Assembly (NCBI RefSeq): GCF_001460935.1
Contig: NZ_LN906597.1
Location: 1,649,773-1,713,772, forward strand
Direction of reading: 5' to 3'
DNA: 64,000 nt
Origin: Candidatus Ichthyocystis hellenicum
GTDB taxonomy: Bacteria; Pseudomonadota; Gammaproteobacteria; Burkholderiales; 2013Ark19i
The notes beneath the pieces are model-generated. The model made no database searches, was not told the DNA's origin, and worked only from the letters and a program-made list of their open reading frames with translations. Made by a program: the position numbers and the translations under genes. This document shows, one piece after another, positions 44,048-53,845 of the stretch; the stretch's first letter is position 1; each line of letters begins with the position of its first letter.

Positions 44048-45259
44048 TTAATCAGTAAAATTTAATAGAAACATCTCCATTTCTCTTATTTCATTATTCA
44101 ATTTTCTTAATGATTTAGTAGCATTTTCTACAGAAACTGACAAAAATTTAGAATTATTACCTAATTTATTTTCAGAAATTTTTTTAACCAAATCATCTGC
44201 TCTTAATTTTTTTCTCGATATAAGGCTAAAGTACTTTTTTTTTAAAAATGAAGATACTTTTTTTATTTCGTTTCTACATAAATAAGGATCTCTTCTTTCA
44301 AACATCTCCTTCATATCTTCCAACGGAAAAAAATTACAAATTTTAATAGCAGAGAAAATAGTTTTTTCTAAACCACTAACGTAATTGATAAAATTTCTCA
44401 AACAAATTATAACGTTCAAGGATGACATAATTAACCTATCTCTTTCCTCAACCTTTTCCAGGTAGAGGGCATTCCTGTGTAAAAATGACTTCACCAATGA
44501 TGAAATTGACCTATTTATCTGAAATAATGACGCCATAGATAAGCAATATAATATTTTACTTATTTTTCCACGAGATTCCTTTAAATTAGATATTGATACA
44601 AGCACTGCATAATCTATGAACCTTAATGATCTAGGAAGAATAACAGCGGCATTACACATACGCTTCTTTGCAGGACTACCACATTCAACAATACATATGG
44701 GAAAAAAACATAATGGGTCGTAATAATAAATTTCTTCCGACGATGGCAATAGCGGTAACATTAAATCTTTCTCAATACTAGGAGGATCAGGTAATGATAA
44801 AATATGGCTTTTCATATTTTGGTAATTTTTAATAATATCTGCACTGCTTTCAGTATAAATTACCTGATACATGGGATGAGAGCTCCAGTAAGCATCATAT
44901 ATATTAGATGGAAAAATTTCTGAGAAAATATCATTGGCATCTGCAACAATGCCATTTATTCTTTTACTCAAATCTGTCAACACTCTTATTTGTTGAGGAT
45001 TATTAGAGAGAAAGTAATTATCGTCACAAAATTTAACCCAACTATCTGGAAACATCTCGCCACCACTAGCACTTTCAGAGATAGTTTCATACTTAGAAAA
45101 ACTTACCATCTTACGCCTTACTAATATGGCAGCTTCAATAGTCTCAGCATATGAAAGTTGTCTTAAGTTGCTCATAGATTCTTTGCAATCAACACTGAAT
45201 ATAAATTTTATTGACAATTCAAACAAACTAGAAGGCATAAAGCAACCAGTTTCTAACAT
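44048..45259 (-). CDS. Family B member 10 (long type)
   Basis: 403-aa protein of unknown function from ATG 45259, preceded by GTGGTGGGTC; the open frame continues 29 codons upstream with unrelated residues. It has a complete set of long-type boxes: LETGCFMPSSLFELS, DCKESMSNLRQLS, TIEAAILVRRKMVSFSKYE, FPDSWVKFCDDNYFLSNNP, HPMYQVIYTESSADIIKNY, HILSLPDPP, YYYDPLCFFPI, LYCLSMASLFQI, VICLRNFINYVSGL, KICNFFPLEDMKEMFERRDP, SSFLKKKYFSLISRKKLRA and NNEIREMEMFL. A good reference sequence for the family. The spacer upstream is over 1 kb. Confidence 0.92.
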   Translation of the reverse strand: MLETGCFMPSSLFELSIKFIFSVDCKESMSNLRQLSYAETIEAAILVRRKMVSFSKYETISESASGGEMFPDSWVKFCDDNYFLSNNPQQIRVLTDLSKRINGIVADANDIFSEIFPSNIYDAYWSSHPMYQVIYTESSADIIKNYQNMKSHILSLPDPPSIEKDLMLPLLPSSEEIYYYDPLCFFPICIVECGSPAKKRMCNAAVILPRSLRFIDYAVLVSISNLKESRGKISKILYCLSMASLFQINRSISSLVKSFLHRNALYLEKVEERDRLIMSSLNVIICLRNFINYVSGLEKTIFSAIKICNFFPLEDMKEMFERRDPYLCRNEIKKVSSFLKKKYFSLISRKKLRADDLVKKISENKLGNNSKFLSVSVENATKSLRKLNNEIREMEMFLLNFTD

Positions 45260-46379
45260 ATGACCCACCACACTGATAATTAAAGATCGGAACAAACCGA
45301 CATAAAAAATATGACGATATGAGTAGTCTATCAAAATATTAGACAATATCTCAATTAATTTCAGTCTCTATGATAATATATAAGTTAATCATCAATTAAT
45401 TGATAATAGAATATAGTTTTTCTATAAAATATCTAAATAGGATATTATCAATTAAGAAATAATAAAGTAAAAAATAATTTTTGTTATATTAAAATAAATA
45501 ATCAAGATAGATGTCATAACATAATCGTTGCGTAACATCAATGCTTATAATATACAAAAATAAGTACTACATTAATCCCCTTTCCCAATAAAAAATTAGT
45601 TTTTTAGGAAGTTATCAAACATCATTATATAAACTTTTATAAATAAATTACTAAGCATCACTTGAGAGTAAGTAGACATTTAAGAAAGAGGTAAATATGC
45701 ACATCAATATTAATAAATTAAGAACAAGTTATTATGCAGTAAAATTTACATGGGCAAAAAAGAAAAAAATCAATGGCCAATGGCATTTAAATTGACTAAA
45801 AATATATATTATTTTCTGCAACAATAAAATTTTAGTACAAATTTATTTTATTTACAGCCATTATCCTCCGCTATAATTTACTGTTATTCATTTGTACTAC
45901 TTAAGAGGTAAAATAATAGTTACTCTTAGAAAAAACATAGTGCATGTATACCGCAAGACCACAAAATGCAATAGAATTTTTTATTTATGCAATCACTTCT
46001 AATTTAATACTATTATATGCATGTTTTTGTAAACTATATTATATCACCCATCCTCGTAACCGTGTTAACACATAAAATTAATAAATACATATTCATTGCC
46101 ATAAAATACCAAAGTGGCAAAGTGGTATATCAATTACTATCATTATTTTTTATATGTTGGATAAAGAATAAAGTATTCCATAATAAATATTAACAGTAAA
46201 AAATAAACTTCAATTAGTTAATAATAATTTCTTCTATGAGATTATATTAGTTGATGTGTTTTAATGCCAACTTCATAAACTGCATTGTATTATTGACGCA
46301 TAACAGAGAAAATTTTGCCTTAGAGAGAAAACAAACATAAACACATTATTAACTTTATATAAGTCAATGATTAACATCA
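45260..46379. other. 1.1-kb spacer with one tiny ORF
   Basis: Between members 11 and 10. No family B relic is recognised. The only item is a 32-codon open frame at 45697-45795, listed separately. Confidence 0.5.
45697..45795 (+). CDS. Possible 32-aa peptide
   Basis: ATG preceded by AAAGAGGTAAAT, a good ribosome site, in the otherwise empty spacer. The peptide is basic (TWAKKKKINGQWH part) with no recognised relatives. The ribosome site is the only support; chance is likely. Confidence 0.2.
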   Translation: MHININKLRTSYYAVKFTWAKKKKINGQWHLN

Positions 46380-47369
46380 TCATTTTTCATTAATTCTTTT
46401 TTTACGTAAGCCAACAACAAACTCTTCCATTTTTTCCAATTCAGAAGTCTCTTTTTTTAATAATTCTTCAAAATCATCACTTTCATTTTCATGATTAACA
46501 ATATGTTCTATGTGAACTTTTTTAATTGATACAGCCTCAGCATATTTTAATTCCAGTAAGGATGATACCATGATAATATCGCCTTCATGCAAACTAGGAT
46601 TATCCCTTTCGAACATTAACAATAACTCTTCCAGAGAAACAAAATTGCATATATTCATAACAGATAAAATAGCAGATCTTAGTTCACCGGTATCCCCTAC
46701 CAATCCACCCGACTTGGTATTAAATCTAGGCAATCTCGGTAGAGGCATTCTAGACAGAGGACCTAATGCCATTGAACATCCTAATTTCAACGAGTGCTCC
46801 AATTGCAATAATAATGCCTCTACTAAATAAGATACAGATTTTCTAACATTAATACGTAACTCTTTAAAACTACAAATAAATGTAGTAATTCTAGATAGCA
46901 AAGAGGAAAATGATTGATAAACATCATCTCTATTAATATCATTATTTGACAATCTTAAATTATCCCTCAGAAACAAACAAACGCCAGAAGTAATATCTGA
47001 AATTTCACTAATTAAATCAAGTAATTTTTTATATTCAACCGAGTTATCACTCAGAACATAATTTTTCTCAAAAAAACAAACCCAACTTTCCGGAAAAGTA
47101 CACATTGTATCAGCACTAGGATCATCTGCAGCTGGAACCAATTTACTATAGTATTCATCACTTCTACATGAAATGTTTCTAGAAACGTAAGTACGATCAT
47201 GAACAGAAAAACCCTCACGTCCACGATCTAAAAAAGAATTAGCTTCATATAACTCATCTCTAGAAAGTCGAGCTAAGATGCTAACGGATTCCTTGCAACT
47301 AACGCCAAACGCGTACGAAACTGACTCTTCACGCAAATCATCAAACCAACAAACACTTGATGCAGCCAT
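46380..47369 (-). CDS. Family B member 11 (short type)
   Basis: 329-aa protein of unknown function from ATG 47369 (MAASSVCWFDD), preceded by GGTGGAATTT; seven further upstream codons are open. Boxes: SYAFGVSCKESVSILARLS, ELYEANSFLDRGREGFSVHD, FPESWVCFFEKNYVLSDNS, LVEALLLQLEHSLKLG, ICNFVSLEELLLMFERDNPS, SSLLELKYAEAVSIKKVHI and SELEKMEEFVVGL. Pairs most closely with member 15 (same LEHSLKLGC, FNTKSGGLV/FTARAGSLV segments). The NPxSLLELS start box is lost. Lacks the HPMYQV and DPLCFFP boxes. Confidence 0.9.
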   Translation of the reverse strand: MAASSVCWFDDLREESVSYAFGVSCKESVSILARLSRDELYEANSFLDRGREGFSVHDRTYVSRNISCRSDEYYSKLVPAADDPSADTMCTFPESWVCFFEKNYVLSDNSVEYKKLLDLISEISDITSGVCLFLRDNLRLSNNDINRDDVYQSFSSLLSRITTFICSFKELRINVRKSVSYLVEALLLQLEHSLKLGCSMALGPLSRMPLPRLPRFNTKSGGLVGDTGELRSAILSVMNICNFVSLEELLLMFERDNPSLHEGDIIMVSSLLELKYAEAVSIKKVHIEHIVNHENESDDFEELLKKETSELEKMEEFVVGLRKKRINEK

Positions 47370-47857
47370 AAATTCCACCAATAGCAACAAAAATCATCCG
47401 CATATCAACTACAAAACCCGATGATACATAACCACCACAAACCATAAGTAAGTGATTAAAAAATAAACACACTAATTACAATTGTTTAACAATACCAAAC
47501 GTCACAAATTAACATGGCACCACCAATATGAGCATCAACAAATATCTTTAATATTTTAATAATTAGTAGCTATTTTCATACAACATGACTTTATAACTTT
47601 ACTAATCGATAATTTTTTAAATATAACCAAAAGAGAAAAGTAACTTAGATTACGTTAATCAATAAAATCGCACACACCATCTGTAAATACTCCAGTTACT
47701 GAAAGTGACATCATCCAAAACATATAACTAACGCTAAACCGACAACAAAGTTACCACAGCAATAATGGTAAATTAATGCCGAGATTAATAATTGTAAAGG
47801 AAAAACTTACTACAATCCTTCCAATAATTGAATAAGTTGCTTTTAGTCCAGCATATT

Positions 47858-48600
47858 TTATTCTGGATAATTTTCTTCAGAAAACTTACTCATAAAGACC
47901 TCCATTTCACTTATTCCATCTGTATCTCATATGATTTTCCTTAGTTACTTCGTTTAATTTTTTCAAGCACACATTCCAACATCAATCTCTTACCTGCAAT
48001 AAGATATGTGCATTTCATTCTTAAGAATGAGGACAAGGTAGCAATTTCATTTCTACTATATAAATCCGCATTTACTAGCTAAAAATATGGTACCAGTTCT
48101 GATAATGTTTTTTTTATTTGTAGTAACGCCGCCATTAACAAATGGTATAAAGGCCTCTCAGTATCGCACTTTAACACTTTCAAACTAGGTATATATGGGC
48201 GATGGAGATACCATAAATGACATTAATTAAGTATACCCGTGGCTTGAAATGCACCTTAGCAGCTCATGTAACACCCAGCACCGCTCCCCGTATTATTAAC
48301 AGGAAAAAAACAAAACGGACCGCAGCAAAAAAAACACCATCAAGTGATGTAGACGTTGGGAATCCTAAGTTTCCTGAAGATCTAAATTGATATTTAAGAA
48401 GTGAAACTTTATCTATTTTTTGTGATAAGGTTCAATAAGGACAATATCCATATTTCATTCGCCTAACAAGCACTACAAGCTCAAACGCTCCCCTTTGTGA
48501 ATTTGAGTCAATTAAACCAATCGACTCCTTGCAATTAACACCAACACATCCTCGACAAACAGGTCCAGCAAAGTGCATGGAGGATTTACTCAATCAAATA
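47858..48600 (-). pseudogene. Degraded family B gene (long type)
   Basis: Minus-strand pieces in correct order but different frames: NPPCTLL, GVNCKESIGLID, FVRRM, GPFCFFPVNNTGSG, YHLLMAALLQIKK, SFLRMKCTYLIAGKRLMLE, and an intact end EMEVFMSKFSEENYPE with stop at 47858. Stops and frameshifts separate them and the CNFVPLEDMM box is missing or unrecognisable. The CFFP box shows it was a long-type member. The stretch 47370-47857 upstream of member 11 holds nothing else. Confidence 0.85.
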
Positions 48601-48627
48601 ACTCAAAGTAATAAGTAACCGCACATT

Positions 48628-49638
48628 TTATTTTTCGGGAAATTCTACTAAAAATTTCTCCATTTCAGCAATCTCACAATTCAACCTTTTCAATAAATTA
48701 CTATAACTGCCCAAGGGAAGTAAGGTTCCCGAAGATTCACTTGATGTACCTTCTTTAATTAACTTAATTACTTCAATATAATGAGCCACCATCAATTTCT
48801 TTCTTTCTATGAGTACATGATATTTAGCCCTTAACAACGACGATACAACACTCACTTCACTTTTGCATGAATCATAACCTTTACTCTCAAAAATTTTCAT
48901 CATATCTTCCAGAGAAACTAAATTGAAAACATCCATAATAGGCAAAATCCTTCTGACAATAATATCAATGTCCCTTCTCAAATCTTCCAAGTACTTTCTA
49001 GCAACGTAAAAGCCCGAACTCTCCACAAAAGGAACCAATCTACTATATAAATCTGATGCCCGTCCCCAATATGAAGGCAGCGACCCTACCATCGACAATG
49101 CTCCACTTACTAAATACTCAAATTGCATCAGCAACACCATTGACAAACAACGCAAAGCCCCACCCATATTTACTCTTGAATTAATTAAACTATCAATCAA
49201 TGATCTGCATGCAATTAACATGAGGTTCAATGGTTCAGGTGAGGAACGATTACCAGAGACATTACCATAAATTCGAGGAATATCTTTTAAAAAATGAGAG
49301 GAATAACAAAATATTTCCTCCACCTTGCACAAAAAATCCAACTGTGCCCTAAGTTCGCCAGGATTCCTAGATAGACTAACGTTACGTTGAAGAAATGCAG
49401 GTAAACTATTACGTAAAGACGATGAGTCAACAACATCATCAACCAAAATAGGTTCATCAATAAGCTCATAAATAGAAAAACATGATCTCCTATGTTTAAT
49501 AAGTAAAGCACCATAGATAATATCAGCTGGTCGAAGATGAGACAAAACACCTTCTGATACCCTGCGGGTAATACCAAAAATATGACCAAACGACAATGCC
49601 TGCAAACTACAAGGACCACTAGAATTAACACAAGCCAT
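48628..49638 (-). CDS. Family B member 12 (short type)
   Basis: 336-aa protein of unknown function from ATG 49638 (MACVNSSGPCSLQALS), preceded by GAGGG; an open frame runs 24 codons further up. Boxes: GPCSLQALSFGHIFGITRR (the CKES part is replaced by RRVSEG), IIYGALLIKHRRSCFSIYE, LRCLSMVLLMQFEYLV, ILPIMDVFNLVSLEDMMKIF, SSLLRAKYHVLIERKKLMV and NCEIAEMEKFL. Lacks the long-type boxes. Member 13 ends 98 bp upstream, the closest pair among the minus-strand genes, so they may share a transcript. Confidence 0.9.
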   Translation of the reverse strand: MACVNSSGPCSLQALSFGHIFGITRRVSEGVLSHLRPADIIYGALLIKHRRSCFSIYELIDEPILVDDVVDSSSLRNSLPAFLQRNVSLSRNPGELRAQLDFLCKVEEIFCYSSHFLKDIPRIYGNVSGNRSSPEPLNLMLIACRSLIDSLINSRVNMGGALRCLSMVLLMQFEYLVSGALSMVGSLPSYWGRASDLYSRLVPFVESSGFYVARKYLEDLRRDIDIIVRRILPIMDVFNLVSLEDMMKIFESKGYDSCKSEVSVVSSLLRAKYHVLIERKKLMVAHYIEVIKLIKEGTSSESSGTLLPLGSYSNLLKRLNCEIAEMEKFLVEFPEK

Positions 49639-49736
49639 ATAAACCCTCATCACACAAGGAGAAACTATCACATAAACAAAGACAGCACTCAAGCGTAAAA
49701 TTTTCCGCACACATAAACCACTATAACCTCACAAAT

Positions 49737-50792
49737 TTAAATTCCAATCCGTTTCTCTATAAAATCCTCCATTTCTTTTATTTCACGGTCCAATTTTTCT
49801 ACATATTCATCAGCCTCATTACCAGAAAACTTACTAAGAATATGCGTAATTCTCAATTTTTTACTTTCTATAAGATTCTGATACTTTCTCCCTAAAAATG
49901 ATGATGATATATTAATTTCACTTTGATAACGACCAGAACCTTCTTTCTCTAGCATTTCCATCATCTCTTCCAAAGGTATAAAATTTCCAACACTAAACAC
50001 AGATGAAATAGCTTGACATAGCACACTAATCTCCTCAACTAAATAACTCAAGAAAACTGAAATTTTGTGCGATTTTACCGGAATTATCATCAGAGATAAC
50101 CTAAGTATCATAGAGCAACCTAATGCTAAAGAGTGTTTAAATTGAAATAATAATGACTCTAGAAGACAGGATACGAATTTCCTTATCACTCCGCGCAATT
50201 TTTTCAAATCAGCAATAAAATCACTAATTCTAGACAGCACATACTGTGCCGATTCAGAAAAAGTACCATAATCAATACTGTCTGGAGATAACTTTGAATT
50301 ATTCTCTAGTAACTTACGGGACTCATCGACAATATACCGAACATCGATCGTTAATTCTAGCAAGGATTTAAATCTTTCCGGGTTACTGGAGACATTATAG
50401 TTTCGCCCACGAAAATTGCTCTCACAAAAACAACTCCAGCTTTTTGGAAAAGGTAACACTGCACTAACATCAGGAGTAGCACTACCAGCGCCATTAGCAT
50501 CACAAACATCTGAGCTAACAGCAGAATTGAACATATGATTTACTACAAAATAGTTCAACAAAACAGACTGGGAAGTATCATTTTCTGGATATACAGAATA
50601 ACACTCATACATAGAAAAACAAAAACTCACACCATCACAATTTAAAATCAAAGAGGCATCACGAAGTTCATCCCGTGAAAGTTTACTTAAAACATTAAGG
50701 GAGTTTTCACAACCAATACCCAATATAGATACACATTCATCTGATCTTTCTGGCAACCTTAGTCCACACGATACACACATACAATTCACCAT
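49737..50792 (-). CDS. Family B member 13 (short type)
   Basis: 351-aa protein of unknown function. ATG 50792 has AGGTAATATCTA upstream. Boxes: ECVSILGIGCENSLNVLSKL (19-38), ELRDASLILNCDGVSF, FPKSWSCFCESN, NVSSNPERFKSLLEL, LLESLLFQFKHSLALGC, VGNFIPLEEMMEMLEKEGSG, SSFLGRKYQNLIESKKLRI and DREIKEMEDFIEKR. An insert of about 45 residues with Ala/Gly/Ser (CDANGAGSATPDVSA) sits before the FPKSW box, at the position where member 15 has its microsatellite. Lacks HPMYQV and DPLCFFP. Confidence 0.9.
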   Translation of the reverse strand: MVNCMCVSCGLRLPERSDECVSILGIGCENSLNVLSKLSRDELRDASLILNCDGVSFCFSMYECYSVYPENDTSQSVLLNYFVVNHMFNSAVSSDVCDANGAGSATPDVSAVLPFPKSWSCFCESNFRGRNYNVSSNPERFKSLLELTIDVRYIVDESRKLLENNSKLSPDSIDYGTFSESAQYVLSRISDFIADLKKLRGVIRKFVSCLLESLLFQFKHSLALGCSMILRLSLMIIPVKSHKISVFLSYLVEEISVLCQAISSVFSVGNFIPLEEMMEMLEKEGSGRYQSEINISSSFLGRKYQNLIESKKLRITHILSKFSGNEADEYVEKLDREIKEMEDFIEKRIGI

Positions 50793-51279
50793 TAGATATT
50801 ACCTGATCATAGGAAGAGCATATAAAAAAATACACGAAGATGGGATCAATGTAGCAATAAACTAACAAGTAATCAAACCATAATATCACTATATTGAAGT
50901 ACGGAATAAAGTAGGAATCAAAGCAATAAATAAATTATTATAAAATTGTAAAGCAGAATAAAATACGATATGTGGCTTTCACTGTACATTAAGAGAAAAA
51001 CCAAATTACACATCAGAAGTTTATTTTTATTTTACTAATTCACTACTGGTACACAGCAATAATAATACTTATAAATCATCAAAAATTCACACTATCACTA
51101 TAATAGATAAATATATTTTAACTCATTTACTTATCAACCATGACTACAACCTCTAATTGCCAATCAGGTATAAATAATTGCATAAATTTATACTTCACCT
51201 TATAAAACATGCAATCAAAATCCATTACGCTTATGCTTTACGATATGAAAATTTAAAATCAAAAACATCTCTATCAAAA
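50793..51279. other. Gene-free spacer
   Basis: AT-rich sequence upstream of member 13; no coding signal. A relic of a family B gene begins at about 51280. Confidence 0.5.
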
Positions 51280-51470
51280 ACTACCATGATACCTTCGCCA
51301 CTACATCTTCAAAATGTACCAAATTGCACAACTCGATAACAGGAAAAAATTTTAGTAAGTATACGCTACTAATAAAACGACTCAATAAAATGAAACCAAA
51401 CACTTTCACTGCGCAAAATGAAATTTAAAAACATAGTGAACATCGATTATAAAACCCCACAAGACAATCA
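51280..51470 (-). pseudogene. Relic of member-14-like gene
   Basis: The minus strand reads GFYNRCSLCF (for FYNCDPLCF) and then RFISSVYLLKFFPVIELCNL with VHFEDVVAKVS, matching RFISSIGLLESNLLPVMELRNFLSLEDVM of member 14. About 100 codons between the two pieces are deleted. It lies directly behind member 14, so it is a second, decayed copy in tandem. Confidence 0.75.
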
Positions 51471-51570
51471 ACCACAAGCGCATAATACCAAATAAGTACG
51501 CGAACCAATCCCCCTTCCCTTGATTATTATTTTTTTACTACACGTGTACGGGAATCATTAAAAGTAAAAC

Positions 51571-53250
51571 CTACTCCATCTGAGACATCTCTCCCGACTC
51601 CGATCTATCAATACTATCAGGAAAATCAACATCCATGTTGCCGTCCAATTTTATCAACAATTCGCTGGCACGCTGCACAAAAATCAGCTGCAACCCACTC
51701 ACTCCATGTTCGCCACTTTCTTTAATATCTTTTATTAAATCAAACATTTTCAATCCTTTATCCGTTACAAGATCAAGTAATTTTTTACCCAAGATCAAAG
51801 AAATACTACTAATTTCTTTCTCGTATTCTGGTGATACACAATTTGCAATCATAGACATAGAATTAATAAATTTAGCTTCAAAAACTTTCATTACGTCTTC
51901 CAAAGATAAAAAATTACGCAATTCCATAACAGGTAAAAGATTACTTTCCAACAAACCAATGCTACTAATAAAACGCCTTATATACCCAATTGCCCTTAAT
52001 GACACAATGTTATCCTTATCTCTACGGTCAATACGTTCCTCTTTATCATAATACTCCGATTTTCCAGTAGCCGAAGAAGCAGAAATGATAGACTCCACAT
52101 TAGCTCTGTCGACAGACAATTCATTCATAGATTGCCATAAAAATGTATAAACATATCTTATGTACAATAAATAAACCTTAGCCAAGTGGTAAAAACTTTT
52201 TCTTAGGTATCCACCTTTACTAGATGCTTCCAAGAGAAACTCTGATTTGTTTAACAAAACTATTATTTTCGCTGCGGAACAAAGAGTTTCACCCACCATT
52301 TTAAGAAGTAAATTCTTACACATCCCTCCGTAATTATATGTATGTGGACAACAAACATCACCTCTATGCAAAATATAATCCTCGTTTAAAAAACACAGAG
52401 GATCACAGTTATAAAACTCTCTCGTTGAATTTAAAAAAGACAGTCTATAATCGGAATCAAAATTAAACTCTGGCATAACTGGTTGCCGTACTACAACATT
52501 CCCTTTTCCCAAATAACAAGGTTCCGGAAGAGAGAAAACAAAATGTTTTCCTCTGTTGTAACTTCCAATAAGATCATTACTACCATCACCATGAACCACC
52601 TGATACATAGGATGCGCATTCCACTTAGGAATCGGAAGCCATTTAGACTCAAAATAATCGCTCCAAACACGAGATTGAGTACACTCACTCCAATCTGTAT
52701 CTCCAATACTAGAAGGGTCTATGCGTGAAGGAAAATTACTCGAAAAATAGCTATTCCTCTCAGAAATAACATCATCTAAAAAAACCTTCAACTGTATCAA
52801 TGACTCAAGTTCTTTACAATTACCAAACTGCTTGTAGTTATCACAGCAAAAAATCTCATAACCAGAATTAAACATAGCATCTACACTATCATCTTTATTG
52901 ATGCCTGATTTGTTATTACATCCCGATGTGTTAGTTATAAAATCATTAAAGGACACAAGATCATTAGCAGAAAGGTACCCAAGATGACGGTACAAATCCT
53001 CCTTACTTTTGCTATAAAATAAATTAACCGGCACTATATCACGAGATAACTCGTCACAATCAGCCGGTAGTTCACTGTAAACTTGATGATGACATAAGTT
53101 ACTAACAAAATACGAGTCACTAAAGTTACCAATTGACTCCTTGTCCATAAAACAAAAAATAGAAGCCAACAAACTTTCTTTCTCAGGTGACGCTCCCGCA
53201 CCTAACATCGATAAAGAATCTCCAGAACTAGAAGAACAGATATTATCCAT
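51571..53250 (-). CDS. Family B member 14 (longest, member-4 subgroup)
   Basis: 559-aa protein of unknown function. It begins MDNICSSSSGDSLS like members 4-6 (MNNIGSSS) and shares their ASIFCFMDKESIGNF segment, EIFCCDNYKQFGNCKELES, HPMYQVVHGDGSNDLIGSY, FVFSLPEPCYL, FYNCDPLCFLNEDY, CCPHTYNYGGMC and YIRRFISSIGLL. Unlike members 4-6 it keeps the C-terminal half after the NFLSLEDVMKVFEAKF box: ISLILGKKLLDLVTDKGLKM and a last helical part. The C terminus is acidic (DVDFPDSIDRSESGEMSQME). It thus represents the full form from which members 4-6 appear shortened. ATG start, weak ribosome site. Confidence 0.92.
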   Translation of the reverse strand: MDNICSSSSGDSLSMLGAGASPEKESLLASIFCFMDKESIGNFSDSYFVSNLCHHQVYSELPADCDELSRDIVPVNLFYSKSKEDLYRHLGYLSANDLVSFNDFITNTSGCNNKSGINKDDSVDAMFNSGYEIFCCDNYKQFGNCKELESLIQLKVFLDDVISERNSYFSSNFPSRIDPSSIGDTDWSECTQSRVWSDYFESKWLPIPKWNAHPMYQVVHGDGSNDLIGSYNRGKHFVFSLPEPCYLGKGNVVVRQPVMPEFNFDSDYRLSFLNSTREFYNCDPLCFLNEDYILHRGDVCCPHTYNYGGMCKNLLLKMVGETLCSAAKIIVLLNKSEFLLEASSKGGYLRKSFYHLAKVYLLYIRYVYTFLWQSMNELSVDRANVESIISASSATGKSEYYDKEERIDRRDKDNIVSLRAIGYIRRFISSIGLLESNLLPVMELRNFLSLEDVMKVFEAKFINSMSMIANCVSPEYEKEISSISLILGKKLLDLVTDKGLKMFDLIKDIKESGEHGVSGLQLIFVQRASELLIKLDGNMDVDFPDSIDRSESGEMSQME

Positions 53251-53845
53251 AAATCACAATTACCGTTTCAAATTTACAAAAATCAACACGAAAACAAAAC
53301 AGATAAGGCCCTATTAATTTAGCCATCAGCAGAGATAACTACAACTAAAATTAATAATGATATTTCTCACAATGACAATGATATGCAGCATGAAACTAAA
53401 TTGCAATTGATTTTTTTTATACCATCGTAGTGCACAAATATTAATGAAGTACATTTTTTGCCGCTTAACATTTATCAAATGTCTATTTATTACAAACAAT
53501 AATTTATATTTCGTGATAAATATGAAAATTGGCGTAATGTTACTAGGATAGGAAAAGTGGGCCTTATTTTACGTCACTAATAATTTCGTGCATGAAAAAA
53601 TACCACCATTGTTGATTATCACATTAATGTAATGACAGATTAGGCAGATTAATCATTAACTTCAAATTATGACATAACACTCATCTACCAAATAGAATAT
53701 GCCCGCCCAACTCCAAAAATTTTTTTCATAGTTTCAAAACACAGAGAAGATACAAATAAGAGCAATACATACCTCAACCATAGGTATAAAAATTACTAAC
53801 CTTCATTTACGTATTATAACTTTGTTGTAATACGAACGACTTTCC
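53251..53845. other. Gene-free spacer
   Basis: 595 bp upstream of member 14 and after member 15; no coding signal or relic recognised. Confidence 0.5.
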
